Assembly (NCBI GenBank): GCA_023451375.1
Contig: JAEXZS010000066.1
Coordinates: forward strand, 31,410 to 95,409
Direction of reading: 5' to 3'
DNA length: 64,000 bases
Origin: Pseudomonadota bacterium
GTDB taxonomy: Bacteria; Pseudomonadota; Alphaproteobacteria; Caulobacterales; Caulobacteraceae
In this document: piece after piece, positions 35,505-44,260 of the stretch
Layout: each line of letters opens with the position of its first letter
How positions within the stretch are numbered: position 1 is the stretch's first letter
Made by a program: the position numbers and the translations under genes
Notes under the pieces: generated by a model
The model's database searches: none
Seen by the model: only the letters and a program-made list of their open reading frames with translations
Told to the model about the DNA's origin: nothing

Positions 35505-36094
35505 CACGCCGTCTCCTGCCACCGCGCGAGGTATCGCGCCAGCATGTCGATTTCCAGATTGACCGGGTCGCCGGCTTTCAGTCGGCCGAGCGTGGTCGCC
35601 TCCCAGGTGTGGGGAATGATGTTCAGCGAGAACATCCGCCCTTCGACGCCGTTAACCGTCAGCGATACACCGTCCACGGTGATCGAGCCCCTGGGCGCGA
35701 TGTAGCGGTGGAGAGGGGCGGGGGCCTCGACATCAATCCGGTGCGAGCCGCCCACGGGCGTGACCGACACGACCTTGCCCAGGCCGTCGACGTGACCGGA
35801 GACGACATGGCCGCCCATCTCGTCGCCCAGCCGGGCCGCGCGCTCCAGGTTGACGCCGTCGCCGGCCTTCCAGGCGCCCAGGGTCGTCTTCGACAGGGTT
35901 TCGTTCGATACTTCGACGGCGAACCAGCCGGGACCCTTCTCGACCACGGTCAGGCAGCAGCCCGCGTGGCTGACGGAGGCGCCCAGGTCGATCGTCGTCG
36001 TGTCCCAGGCGGTCTCGATCTCGTAGCGGCGGTCGCGCTGGGTTTCGCGCACGTCACGCACACGGCCGATGTCGGTCACAATGCCGGTGAACAT
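35504..36094 (-). CDS. ribE: Riboflavin synthase alpha subunit
   Basis: Dismutates two lumazine molecules into riboflavin. The 196-residue protein has two lumazine-binding repeats: MFTGIVTDIGRV with VSHAGCCLTVV, and GHVDGLGKV with GVSLTVNGVEGRMFSLNIIPHT. Most RibE proteins show GxSIAVNG/C in the first repeat; here the pair of Cys is noted. The gap to ribD (36095-36183) has a tandem 9-bp repeat ACCGTCTGA (36123-36140) of unknown meaning. Confidence 0.94.
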   Translation of the reverse strand: MFTGIVTDIGRVRDVRETQRDRRYEIETAWDTTTIDLGASVSHAGCCLTVVEKGPGWFAVEVSNETLSKTTLGAWKAGDGVNLERAARLGDEMGGHVVSGHVDGLGKVVSVTPVGGSHRIDVEAPAPLHRYIAPRGSITVDGVSLTVNGVEGRMFSLNIIPHTWEATTLGRLKAGDPVNLEIDMLARYLARWQETA

Positions 36095-36183
36095 CTAGGC
36101 GGCCCTTCCGGACTCAAAAAACACCGTCTGAACCGTCTGAATAGTGTGAAATGGGCCACCGGAGGTGGGTATAGGCGGAAGCA

Positions 36184-36810
36184 TCACAATCTTTCGTAGC
36201 GTTCCCACAGGTCGGTGCCGACCGGTTCGACGCTCAGACGACGGAACTTGGGGGCGTCGGCCAGCTTTGCAAGCGCCAGGGCGGCGACGCAGGGGCGGCC
36301 CTCGGCGCCCAGCAGCAGCGGGGCGCGGAACCATTCCAGCCGATCGATCGCCCCGGCCCTGAGGAAGGAAGCCGCGACCTGGCCGCCACCCTCGATCAGG
36401 ATGGAGGCGACGCCGGCGGCCGCCAGCGCGCGCAGCACCGCCGGGATGGCCGGCCTTCCGTCCTCGGTTTCGACCTGTCGCACCTCCGCATCGCCGATGG
36501 GGCGGGGGGCAATCGCCGTCAGGATCAAGGTGTTGGCGGAGGCGAGTTTCGCCGTCGCGGGGGTTCGCAGGCGGCTGTCCAGGACGATGCGCAACGGCTG
36601 GTCCACGGCGCGGCCGGGCAGGCGGGCGGTCAGTTCGGGGTCGTCGTGCAGCACGGTCTCGACGCCGACCAGGATGGCGTCATGTGCGGCGCGCAGGCGG
36701 TGGCCTTCCAGCCGCGCGGCCTCGCCGGTGATCCATTGGCTCTCGCCGGACGCCGTGGCGATGCGCCCGTCCAGCGACGTCGCCAGCTTCAGGGTGACGC
36801 GCGGGCGCAT
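36184..36810 (-). CDS. RibD-type pyrimidine reductase domain protein lacking the deaminase domain
   Basis: A 208-residue protein that is only the C-terminal reductase half of RibD: RPRVTLKLATSLDGRIATASGESQWITG, DAILVGVETVLHDDPELTARLP, and ILIEGGGQVAASFL. The N-terminal zinc deaminase (HAE and PCxxxC motifs, about 145 residues) is missing, because nrdR ends one base into this gene. In the pathway it reduces the ribosylamino group; the deamination step must be encoded elsewhere. Confidence 0.9.
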   Translation of the reverse strand: MRPRVTLKLATSLDGRIATASGESQWITGEAARLEGHRLRAAHDAILVGVETVLHDDPELTARLPGRAVDQPLRIVLDSRLRTPATAKLASANTLILTAIAPRPIGDAEVRQVETEDGRPAIPAVLRALAAAGVASILIEGGGQVAASFLRAGAIDRLEWFRAPLLLGAEGRPCVAALALAKLADAPKFRRLSVEPVGTDLWERYERL

Positions 36811-37280
36811 CAGACCTTGCCGGACGGCTCGTCGAAGCCTTCGTCGCCGAGGAATTTGGCGAAGTCGCCGGTGTGGCGGAAGTCCTTGTAAACCGAGGCG
36901 TAGCGAACGTAGGCGACCTCATCCACGCCCTTCAACGCCTTCATGATGAAGTCGCCGACGACGCTGGACGGGATCTCGGTCTCGCCCAGGCTTTCCAGCT
37001 GGCGGACGATGCGATTGACCATCTGCTCGATCTGGTCGGCCTGGACCGGGCGCTTGCGCAGGGCCACGCCAAGCGAGCGCTCCAGCTTGTCGCGGTCGAA
37101 GGGGGTGCGGCGGCCGTTGCGCTTCAGGATGACCAGTTCGCGCAGCTGCACCCGCTCGAAGGTGGTGAAGCGCCCGTTGCAGTTCGGGCAGGACCGACGG
37201 CGACGGATGGCCGAGCCGTCGTCCGACGGCCGGCTGTCCTTCACCTGGGTGTCCTGATGACCGCAGAAGGGGCACTTCAT
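36810..37280 (-). CDS. nrdR: Transcriptional repressor NrdR
   Basis: ATP/dATP-sensing repressor of ribonucleotide reductase genes. The 156-residue protein has the zinc ribbon MKCPFCGHQDTQVKDSRPSD with RRRRSCPNCNGRFTTFERV, then the ATP-cone domain VILKRNGRRTPFDRDKLERSL. It overlaps ribD at one base, and glyA ends 10 bases upstream of its start. glyA-nrdR-rib is a widespread order. Confidence 0.97.
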   Translation of the reverse strand: MKCPFCGHQDTQVKDSRPSDDGSAIRRRRSCPNCNGRFTTFERVQLRELVILKRNGRRTPFDRDKLERSLGVALRKRPVQADQIEQMVNRIVRQLESLGETEIPSSVVGDFIMKALKGVDEVAYVRYASVYKDFRHTGDFAKFLGDEGFDEPSGKV

Positions 37281-37289
37281 CAGAGGGCC

Positions 37290-38585
37290 TTATTGCGCTT
37301 CTTGGCCGTAGATCGGGAAGCGGTGCGTGAGCTCGCGCACCTGCGCCGCCACGCCCGCGACCACGGCCGGATCGGCCTCGTCGCCGCCGTTCATCGAGGA
37401 GACGACATCGGCGATCCAGTGGCCGATCTGCTTGAACTCTTCCTCGCCGAAGCCGCGCGTGGTGCCGGCCGGCGTGCCCAGACGGACGCCCGAGGTGACG
37501 GTGAAGGGCGCGGTGTCGAACGGCACGCCGTTCTTGTTGCAGGTCATCAGCGCCTTTTCGAGCTCATGCTCGGTCGCCTTGCCGGTCACACCCTTGGGAC
37601 GCAGATCGACCAGGGCCAGGTGGCTGTCGGTGCCGCCCGAGACGATGGCCAGGCCGCGCTCGATCAGGACGCCGGACAGGGCCTGGGCGTTCTTCACGAC
37701 CTGTTGGGCGTAGCCCTTGAACTCGGGCTTCAGCGCCTCGCCGAAGGCCACGGCCTTGGCGGCGATGACGTGCTCCAGCGGGCCGCCCTGCAGGCCGGGG
37801 AAGACGGCCGAGTTGATCTTCTTGCCCAGATCGACGTCGTTGGACAGGATCATGCCGCCGCGCGGACCGCGCAGGGTCTTGTGCGTCGTGGTGGTGACGA
37901 CGTGGGCGTGCGGCACCGGGTCGGGATAGGCGCCGCCGGCGATCAGGCCGGCGTAGTGGGCCATGTCGACCATCAGATAGGCGCCGACGCTGTCAGCGAT
38001 CTCGCGGAAACGCTTGAAGTCGATGTGACGCGAATAGGCCGAGGCGCCGGCCAGGATCAGCTTGGGCTTCTCCTTCTGGGCCATTTCGGCGACGTGGTCA
38101 TAGTCGATCAGGTGGGTGTCTTCCGACACCTTGTAGGTGACGGGGCGGAACCACTTGCCCGACTGGTTGGCGGGCGAACCGTGGGTCAGGTGCCCGCCGC
38201 AGGCCAGGTCCATGCCCAGGAAGGTGTCGCCGGGCTGCAGCAGGGTGAAGAACACCGCCTGGTTGGCCTGGGCGCCCGAGTGGGGCTGGACGTTGGCGAA
38301 GGCGGCGCCGAACAGTTCCTTGGCGCGCTCGCGGGCCAGGTCCTCGATCACGTCCACGAACTCGCAGCCGCCGTAGTAGCGACGGCCCGGATAGCCCTCG
38401 GCGTACTTATTGGTCAGGACGGAGCCCTGCGCGTCCAGCACCGCCTGGGAGACGATGTTTTCAGAAGCGATCAGCTCGATCTGCTCCTTCTGGCGGCCAA
38501 GCTCGCCCTGAATGCCCTTGAAGATCGCCGGATCGGCGTCGGCGAGCGTCTTGGTGAAATAGGCGTCGTGGGTGAAGGCGGTCAC
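37290..38585 (-). CDS. glyA: Serine hydroxymethyltransferase
   Basis: PLP enzyme that converts serine to glycine and feeds one-carbon units to folate. The 431-residue protein has the PLP-binding Lys in TTTTHKTLRGPRGG, the N-terminal QIELIASENIVS, YAEGYPGRRYYGGCE and the VTSGVRLGTPAGTTRGF block. It heads the nrdR-ribD-ribE-ribBA-ribH-nusB-thiL direction. The 92 bases upstream hold no recognisable riboswitch. Confidence 0.97.
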   Translation of the reverse strand: MTAFTHDAYFTKTLADADPAIFKGIQGELGRQKEQIELIASENIVSQAVLDAQGSVLTNKYAEGYPGRRYYGGCEFVDVIEDLARERAKELFGAAFANVQPHSGAQANQAVFFTLLQPGDTFLGMDLACGGHLTHGSPANQSGKWFRPVTYKVSEDTHLIDYDHVAEMAQKEKPKLILAGASAYSRHIDFKRFREIADSVGAYLMVDMAHYAGLIAGGAYPDPVPHAHVVTTTTHKTLRGPRGGMILSNDVDLGKKINSAVFPGLQGGPLEHVIAAKAVAFGEALKPEFKGYAQQVVKNAQALSGVLIERGLAIVSGGTDSHLALVDLRPKGVTGKATEHELEKALMTCNKNGVPFDTAPFTVTSGVRLGTPAGTTRGFGEEEFKQIGHWIADVVSSMNGGDEADPAVVAGVAAQVRELTHRFPIYGQEAQ

Positions 38586-38677
38586 GCTGAAATCCCCGCA
38601 AGTCAGAAGGCCGCCTATCTAGTCCCCAGCGGAGCGGACCACAACATCTTGTGGTGAACGCGCCCAACCGCCCTCCG

Positions 38678-39073
38678 CTACCAGTTGTTGCGCCCGTCCA
38701 TCGCGAGGATCTCCAGCGTCGAGAGGTCCAGGTCGTCGATCATGCGCAGATTGACGGTGGCGATCCGCCGTTCCGGCACGCCTTCGGTCATGCCCGGCTT
38801 CAGCTTGCCGTTATTGTCATAGGCCGAGCCCCAATCCGGCGAAACGCCGTGGGTGTCGCCGCCGCACCGGCCGCAGAAATGATGGTGGTTGAGGCCGCTG
38901 GGGGAATACACGCGGTCTTCGGTCGCCGTGACGCGAATGTCCTCAGGCCGATAGTCGCCCCAGATCGCGCCGACCCGGTGGCAATAGGTGCAGTTGCAGG
39001 TGTGGACGTTTGCGGGCGGACCCGGCAGCTCGATCCGGGTGGCGCCGCAGTGGCAGGTGGCCGTCAGGGTCAT
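38678..39073 (-). CDS. GFA-family zinc protein
   Basis: A 131-residue member of the glutathione-dependent formaldehyde-activating enzyme (Gfa) fold. The zinc cysteines are all visible: CHCGATRIEL, HTCNCTYCHRVG and HHHFCGRCGGDT. Most such proteins are not true Gfa enzymes, and function is unknown. It is separated from both neighbours by short gaps. Confidence 0.85.
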   Translation of the reverse strand: MTLTATCHCGATRIELPGPPANVHTCNCTYCHRVGAIWGDYRPEDIRVTATEDRVYSPSGLNHHHFCGRCGGDTHGVSPDWGSAYDNNGKLKPGMTEGVPERRIATVNLRMIDDLDLSTLEILAMDGRNNW

Positions 39074-39136
39074 CAGAGGTCTCCCAGGTGGACCCCTGCC
39101 ATAGCCCGCGCCCCTGCCAGAAAGCGGCAGCAGTCG

Positions 39137-39331
39137 TCAGGGCTTGCCCAAGGCCCGCCTCAGCTTGGCGATCGCCACGCGCTCGACGGCCTTGGGTTCG
39201 TGGACGGGACCCATGGCGCTGACCTCGCGGCCGGTCGCCACGTGGATGGCGGAGCATTTGAGGTAGGCGCCGTTGCGGGTGAATTCGACGATCACCTCGC
39301 CCAGATCGGGGCCGAGATCGCCCTCGCTCAA
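39137..39331 (-). CDS. Small conserved protein (DUF6898-like)
   Basis: A 64-residue protein with GEVIVEFTRNGAYLKCSAIHVATGREVSAMGP and a C-terminal VERVAIAKLRRALGK helix, the layout I associate with the alphaproteobacterial DUF6898 family. No function is known. The gene ATG overlaps the hemA stop by four bases (ATGA), so it is translated from the hemA message. Confidence 0.7.
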   Translation of the reverse strand: MSEGDLGPDLGEVIVEFTRNGAYLKCSAIHVATGREVSAMGPVHEPKAVERVAIAKLRRALGKP

Positions 39332-40554
39332 GCAGCGACCGGACGCCGCGCCACGTTGCAGTGGGCGAACAGCTTGTCCATCGCCTGGACCAGGTGGCCC
39401 ATCATGGCGTCGTCATGGTTCGGCGAAGGGGTGAAACGCAGGCGCTCGGTCCCCTTGGGCACGGTCGGATAGTTGATCGGCTGAACATAGACGCCGTACT
39501 CGTCCAGCAGCATGTCCGAGATCATCTTGCAGTGGACCGGATCGCCGACGTGCACCGGCACGATGTGGCTCTCGCTCTCCATCACCGGAATGCCGGCGGC
39601 GGCGAAGCGCGCCTTCAGCGTGGCCGCGCGTTCCTGGTGCTGCTCGCGCAGTTCGGAATGGGTCTTCAGGTGGCGCACCGAGGCCAGGGCGCCCGCCGTC
39701 AGGGCCGGGGGCAGGGAGGTGGTGAAGATGAAGCCCGAGGCCCAGCTGCGCACCGCGTCGATGATCACGGCGTCGGCGGCGATATAGCCGCCCATCACGC
39801 CGATGGCCTTGCCCAGGGTGCATTCGATGATGTCGATCTGGTCCAGCACGCCGTCGCGCTCGGCCACGCCCGCGCCGGTCGGACCGTACAGGCCGACGGC
39901 GTGGACCTCGTCCAGATAGGTGAGGGCGCCGTACTTCTTCGCCAGGGCGATGGTGCCGGCCAGGTCGGCCATGTCGCCGTCCATCGAATAGACGCTCTCG
40001 AAAGCGATCAGCTTGGGCGCGTCGGCCGGCGCATCGGCCAGCATGGCCTCCAGGTGCGCCAGGTCGTTATGCTTGTAGATATGCCGCTCGCCGCCGCCGT
40101 GACGGATGCCGGCGATCATGGAGGCGTGGTTCAGCGAATCGGAGAAGGTGATCAGGCCGGGCAGGATCTTCTGCAGGGTCGACAGGGTCGCCTCGTTGCC
40201 GACGTAGCCCGAGGTGAACAGCAGGGCCGCTTCCTTCTGGTGCCAGCTGGCCAGCTCGGCCTCCAGGTCAACCGCGGAACGGGTGGTGCCCGAGATGTTG
40301 CGGGTGCCGCCGGCGCCGGCGCCCACGGCGTCGATCTCGTCCTGCATGGCCTTCAGCACCGCCGGGTGCTGGCCCATGCCGAGATAGTCGTTCGAGCACC
40401 AGATGACGACGTCCTGCTCGGAGCCGTCCTCGCGCCGCCGCACCGCCCTCGGAAACTCGCCGCGCACGCGCTTCAGGTCGGCGAAGACGCGATAGCGTCC
40501 CTCGCTTCGGACCTGCTCCACGGAGCTGTTAAAGGCGGCTTTATAGTCGAACAA
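39328..40554 (-). CDS. hemA: 5-aminolevulinate synthase
   Basis: Shemin-pathway enzyme that condenses glycine and succinyl-CoA, rate-limiting for heme. The 408-residue PLP protein has WCSNDYLGMGQHPAVL, YLDEVHAVGLYGPTGAG and the active-site Lys in CTLGKAIGVMGGY. The ORF can be read up to 40896, but likeness to the family begins FDYKAAFNSS, so I place the start at the TTG (40554). The rare start codon and weak ribosome site suggest controlled translation. Confidence 0.93.
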   Translation of the reverse strand: MFDYKAAFNSSVEQVRSEGRYRVFADLKRVRGEFPRAVRRREDGSEQDVVIWCSNDYLGMGQHPAVLKAMQDEIDAVGAGAGGTRNISGTTRSAVDLEAELASWHQKEAALLFTSGYVGNEATLSTLQKILPGLITFSDSLNHASMIAGIRHGGGERHIYKHNDLAHLEAMLADAPADAPKLIAFESVYSMDGDMADLAGTIALAKKYGALTYLDEVHAVGLYGPTGAGVAERDGVLDQIDIIECTLGKAIGVMGGYIAADAVIIDAVRSWASGFIFTTSLPPALTAGALASVRHLKTHSELREQHQERAATLKARFAAAGIPVMESESHIVPVHVGDPVHCKMISDMLLDEYGVYVQPINYPTVPKGTERLRFTPSPNHDDAMMGHLVQAMDKLFAHCNVARRPVAA

Positions 40555-40663
40555 GCTTAGAGTTCTTTCGCTTATACCCGGCGACTTGTCGCTATTTGCG
40601 CCGAGGGGCGACGGATGTCCATCGAAGGAAAAGGACAAAACGTCCCAAACCCTTAATTGATAA

Positions 40664-40678
40664 CGGTTCTCAGAACCG
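40664..40678. promoter_or_regulatory. Perfect 15-bp palindrome in the hemA-hppA divergent promoter region
   Basis: CGGTTCTCAGAACCG (7+1+7) lies about 110 bases upstream of the hemA start and 230 bases before hppA. The 352-base gap (40555-40906) contains no gene that I can support. The palindrome is a candidate operator. I do not recognise the regulator: it does not match FNR, Fur or LexA consensus sequences. Confidence 0.45.
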
Positions 40679-40906
40679 GCGACGACAGGGCCCGGTCCTC
40701 TCCACTCGGCGTCATCGATCCCGCGGAACGGCTGAAATAGCCCCGTTGCGCGGACTTTCGGGCCATGACAGGCTCCGAGTGCAATTCCCAAAGGGACGCG
40801 CTTGTGCGTCCGCCGCGCTCGGGGGGACCGGAAGGCGGATAAAGGCGATAACGCCCGCCGCGCCAAGGGTCCGTGCGCTTCACTTTGCAAGGGCATGGAA
40901 ACGCCA

Positions 40907-43054
40907 ATGACGATTTATCTTTCGCTCGCCTTCGCGGCCGGCGTTCTGGGGGTGCTGTTCGGCGCCGTCCAGACCGGCGTGCTGATGAAGGCCAGCGCCG
41001 GCAACGAAAAGATGCGAGAAATCGCGGCCGCCATCCAGGAAGGGGCCTCGGCCTATCTGAAGCGGCAGTACATGACCATCGGCCTGGTCGGGATCGTGAT
41101 CCTGATCGCCGCCTTCTTCCTGATCGGTCCCTATGCGGCGGTCGGCTTCCTGATCGGCGCGGTGCTCAGCGGCGCGGCCGGCTATGCGGGGATGCTGATT
41201 TCGGTGCGGGCCAACGTCCGCACCGCGCAGGCGGCGTCGGAGAGCCTGGCCAAGGGGCTGAACCTGGCGTTCCGCTCGGGCGCCATCACCGGCATGTTCG
41301 TGGCGGGCGGGGCCCTGATCGGGGTGTCGGGCTACTATATCGTGCTGACCCAGCACCTGGGACTGGAGCCGACCAGCCGCGCCGTGATCGACGGTCTTGT
41401 GGCGCTGGGCTTCGGCGCCTCGCTGATCTCCATCTTCGCGCGCCTGGGCGGGGGCATCTTCACCAAGGGCGCCGACGTGGGCGGCGACATGGTGGGCAAG
41501 GTCGAGGCCGGGATCCCCGAGGACGATCCCCGAAACGCCGCGACCATCGCCGACAATGTGGGCGACAACGTCGGCGATTGCGCCGGCATGGCCGCCGACC
41601 TGTTCGAGACCTACGCGGTGACCACCGTGGCGACGATGGTGCTGGCCGCCATCTTCTTCCGCGACCAGCCCTATGTCGGCGTGATGATGGCCCTGCCGCT
41701 GGCGATCTGCGGCGCCTGCGTCGTCACCTCGATCATCGGCAGCTTCTTCGTGCGGCTGGGCAAGTCGAACAACATCATGGGGGCGCTGTACCAGGGCCTG
41801 ATCGTCACCGGCGTGCTGTCCATCGGGGCGGTGTTCTGGGTGATCAACCAGATGGTGACCGGCCCGATCGTCACGGTCGGCGGCCTGGAGATCCAGCCGA
41901 TGGCGCTGTTCTGGTCCGGGATGGTCGGCCTGGCGGTGACCGCGGCGATCGTGGTGATCACCGAATACTACACCGGTTCGAACTTCCGGCCGGTGCGCTC
42001 GGTGGCCAACGCCTCGGTGTCCGGGCACGGCACCAACGTCATCCAGGGCCTGGCCGTGTCGCTGGAATCGACGGCGCTTCCCGCGCTGACGATCATCGTC
42101 GGCATCATCGCCAGCTTCCAGCTGGCGGGCCTGTTCGGCATCGCCATCGCCACCACGACCATGTTGGGGGTGGCGGGGATGATCGTGGCCCTGGATGCCT
42201 TCGGTCCGGTGACGGACAACGCCGGCGGCATCGCCGAGATGGCGGGCCTGCCCTCGGAAGTGCGTCACTCGACCGACGCGCTGGACGCGGTCGGCAACAC
42301 CACCAAGGCGGTGACCAAGGGCTACGCCATCGGCTCGGCCGGCCTGGGCGCCCTGGTGCTGTTCGCGGCCTATACGTCGGACCTGCAGTACTTCTCGGCC
42401 AATCCGGCGGACTATCCCTTCTTCGCCGACATGGGACCGATCACCTTCGACCTGACAAATCCCTATGTCGTCGTCGGCCTGCTGTTCGGGGGGCTGCTGC
42501 CCTTCCTGTTCGGCGGCATGTCGATGATGGCGGTCGGGCGCGCGGCCGAAGCGGTCGTGGCCGAGGTGCGTCGCCAGTTCCGCGAGAACCCCGGCATCAT
42601 GACCTATGAGACCAAGCCGGAGTACGGCCGGGCGGTCGACATCCTGACCAAGGCGGCGATCCGCGAGATGATCGTGCCGTCGCTGCTGCCGGTGCTGTCG
42701 CCGATCGTGCTGTTCGTCGTGGTCCTGGGCATTTCGGACAAGGCCAACGCCTTCGCCGCCCTGGGCGCCATGCTGATGGGGGTGATCGTGACGGGCCTGT
42801 TCGTGGCCATCTCGATGACCTCGGGCGGCGGCGCCTGGGACAACGCCAAGAAGGTGATCGAGGAGGGCTTCACCGACAAGACCGGCGTGGTCCACGGCAA
42901 GGGCTCCGAGGCGCACAAGGCCGCGGTGACCGGCGACACGGTGGGTGATCCCTACAAGGACACCTCCGGCCCGGCGGTGAACCCGATGATCAAGATCACC
43001 AACATCGTGGCCCTGCTGCTGCTGGCGGTGCTGGCGAGCGGCACGTTAGGCTGA
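40907..43054 (+). CDS. hppA: Membrane-bound proton-translocating pyrophosphatase, K+-independent type
   Basis: Pumps protons using pyrophosphate hydrolysis. The 715-residue protein has about 16 membrane helices, the catalytic loops GGGIFTKGADVGGDMVGKVE and DDPRNAATIADNVGDNVGDC, and the C-terminal AVTGDTVGDPYKDTSGPA. In the diagnostic stretch GNTTKAVTKGYAIGS the Lys and Thr replace the Ala and Gly of K+-dependent enzymes, so it should not need potassium. ATG at 40907 chosen; 40895 would add METP. Confidence 0.95.
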   Translation: MTIYLSLAFAAGVLGVLFGAVQTGVLMKASAGNEKMREIAAAIQEGASAYLKRQYMTIGLVGIVILIAAFFLIGPYAAVGFLIGAVLSGAAGYAGMLISVRANVRTAQAASESLAKGLNLAFRSGAITGMFVAGGALIGVSGYYIVLTQHLGLEPTSRAVIDGLVALGFGASLISIFARLGGGIFTKGADVGGDMVGKVEAGIPEDDPRNAATIADNVGDNVGDCAGMAADLFETYAVTTVATMVLAAIFFRDQPYVGVMMALPLAICGACVVTSIIGSFFVRLGKSNNIMGALYQGLIVTGVLSIGAVFWVINQMVTGPIVTVGGLEIQPMALFWSGMVGLAVTAAIVVITEYYTGSNFRPVRSVANASVSGHGTNVIQGLAVSLESTALPALTIIVGIIASFQLAGLFGIAIATTTMLGVAGMIVALDAFGPVTDNAGGIAEMAGLPSEVRHSTDALDAVGNTTKAVTKGYAIGSAGLGALVLFAAYTSDLQYFSANPADYPFFADMGPITFDLTNPYVVVGLLFGGLLPFLFGGMSMMAVGRAAEAVVAEVRRQFRENPGIMTYETKPEYGRAVDILTKAAIREMIVPSLLPVLSPIVLFVVVLGISDKANAFAALGAMLMGVIVTGLFVAISMTSGGGAWDNAKKVIEEGFTDKTGVVHGKGSEAHKAAVTGDTVGDPYKDTSGPAVNPMIKITNIVALLLLAVLASGTLG

Positions 43055-43074
43055 TCGGGCCTTCCTGAATGAAA

Positions 43075-43108
43075 GCGCCCCGGAGAGCGATCTCCGGGGC
43101 GTTTCTTT
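43075..43108 (+). terminator. Terminator after hppA
   Basis: Perfect 11-bp stem CGCCCCGGAGA (43075-43085) with TCTCCGGGGCG (43090-43100), loop GCGA, followed by TTTCTTTTG. It faces the convergent bamE gene. Confidence 0.92.
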
Positions 43109-43162
43109 TGTATGGTCTCCTGCTCGGCAGGGGTCGCCCACGTCCTGGACGCCTGAGCGGAC

Positions 43163-43642
43163 CTAGTCCGGACGGCGCTGGCCGGGGATGTCTTCCTCGG
43201 TGCGGGGCAGCTGGCCGCGGCCGACGTTGCCCAGCAGCTGCTCGAGGACGGTCAGCGAACGGCCGCGCGTGGGCGTCTCGTTCGGGTTCATGGCCAGCTG
43301 TTCGCCATCCGCCAGGCCCAGGGTGCGCACGCCGGCGACCTTGTCCGTGCCTTCCTCGAAGGTGATCTCGGTCACGGTGCGCTGGGAGATGACGGGGCGG
43401 TTGTAGGTGTACTTCTCGGTGGTCTGGCTGATGTAGTACCAGACCTGCTCCGGCTCGAAGGTCGAGGTGGTCGAGGGCGAGCCCAGCTTGGCCAGCACCG
43501 TCTCCTTGGTGTCGGTTCCGGCGACCAGGTCCTGAGGCTTGGCGTCGATGGCCTGGAAGCCGTTGTTGCCGATGGTCGGCGCACAGGCGGCGGACAGGCC
43601 GGCCAGCGAAGCGGCGACGAGAAGCGGGGCGAAACGGGACAT
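43163..43642 (-). CDS. bamE: Outer membrane assembly lipoprotein BamE (SmpA/OmlA)
   Basis: Lipoprotein of the BAM complex that inserts outer-membrane proteins. The 159-residue precursor has the lipobox LSAAC (Cys about residue 20), then LVAGTDTKETVLAKLGSPSTTSTFEPEQVWYYIS, which matches the SmpA domain with its GS/TP turn. The tail after residue 120 is polar and disordered-looking. Start ATG at 43642. Divergent from the chaperone gene. Confidence 0.9.
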   Translation of the reverse strand: MSRFAPLLVAASLAGLSAACAPTIGNNGFQAIDAKPQDLVAGTDTKETVLAKLGSPSTTSTFEPEQVWYYISQTTEKYTYNRPVISQRTVTEITFEEGTDKVAGVRTLGLADGEQLAMNPNETPTRGRSLTVLEQLLGNVGRGQLPRTEEDIPGQRRPD

Positions 43643-43732
43643 GATCGGGCGCCTGCGAGAGAACAAGGTCTTTGACCTAGACGGACCCGCGTCCTAGTTC
43701 AACGGCGCGGCATAAAAGGGGCCGTCCGAACC

Positions 43733-44257
43733 ATGCTCAAGAACCTGTTCAAACCGCGTTCCGGCGCCCGCATCGGCGACGCTCTCTATGCGTTGGCGGT
43801 GGCGCAGGCGCGCAATCCGGCTTTCTATACGCGACTGGGCGTGGCCGACCGGATCGATGCGCGGTTCGAGCTCTATACGCTGCACGTGCTGCTGATGGTG
43901 CTGAGGCTTCGCGATGAGAACACGGCGCAGGGGCAGGAGACGGCGCAGGCGCTGTTCGACGTCTATGTCTCGGCGCTGGATCATGCCCTGCGCGAGGAAG
44001 GCGTGGGCGACATCTCGGTCGGCAAGAAGATGCGCAAGCTGGGCGAGGCTCTGTACGGCCGGATGACCGCCTATGAGCAGCCGCTGCGGAACGGAGACGC
44101 GTCCGCCGTTTCCGAGGCCCTGGCGCGCAACGTCTATGGCGCGGCGCCTGCGGAACATGCGGGCGAGATGGCGCGCTACGCCTTGGCGGCGCGGGCGGGC
44201 CTGGCGGCGCAGGAGTTCAAAGACGTGCTGGCGCGGCCGGCCTGGGCGGAGATCTGA
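43733..44257 (+). CDS. Ubiquinol-cytochrome c chaperone family protein (CBP3-like)
   Basis: A 174-residue protein related to mitochondrial CBP3/UQCC1, needed for cytochrome bc1 assembly. Typical stretches are YALAVAQARNPAFYTRLGVADRIDARFELYTLH split over the first third, followed by LFDVYVSALDHALREEGVGDISVGKKMRKLGEALYGR. Three bases separate it from the DUF177 gene, a pairing common in alphaproteobacteria. Confidence 0.88.
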   Translation: MLKNLFKPRSGARIGDALYALAVAQARNPAFYTRLGVADRIDARFELYTLHVLLMVLRLRDENTAQGQETAQALFDVYVSALDHALREEGVGDISVGKKMRKLGEALYGRMTAYEQPLRNGDASAVSEALARNVYGAAPAEHAGEMARYALAARAGLAAQEFKDVLARPAWAEI

Positions 44258-44260
44258 TCC

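Noticed and set aside
36095..36183. FMN riboswitch in the riboflavin cluster, or glycine riboswitch upstream of glyA
   Set aside because: None of the conserved RFN or glycine-aptamer sequence blocks are visible in the short gaps (36095-36183 and 38586-38677).
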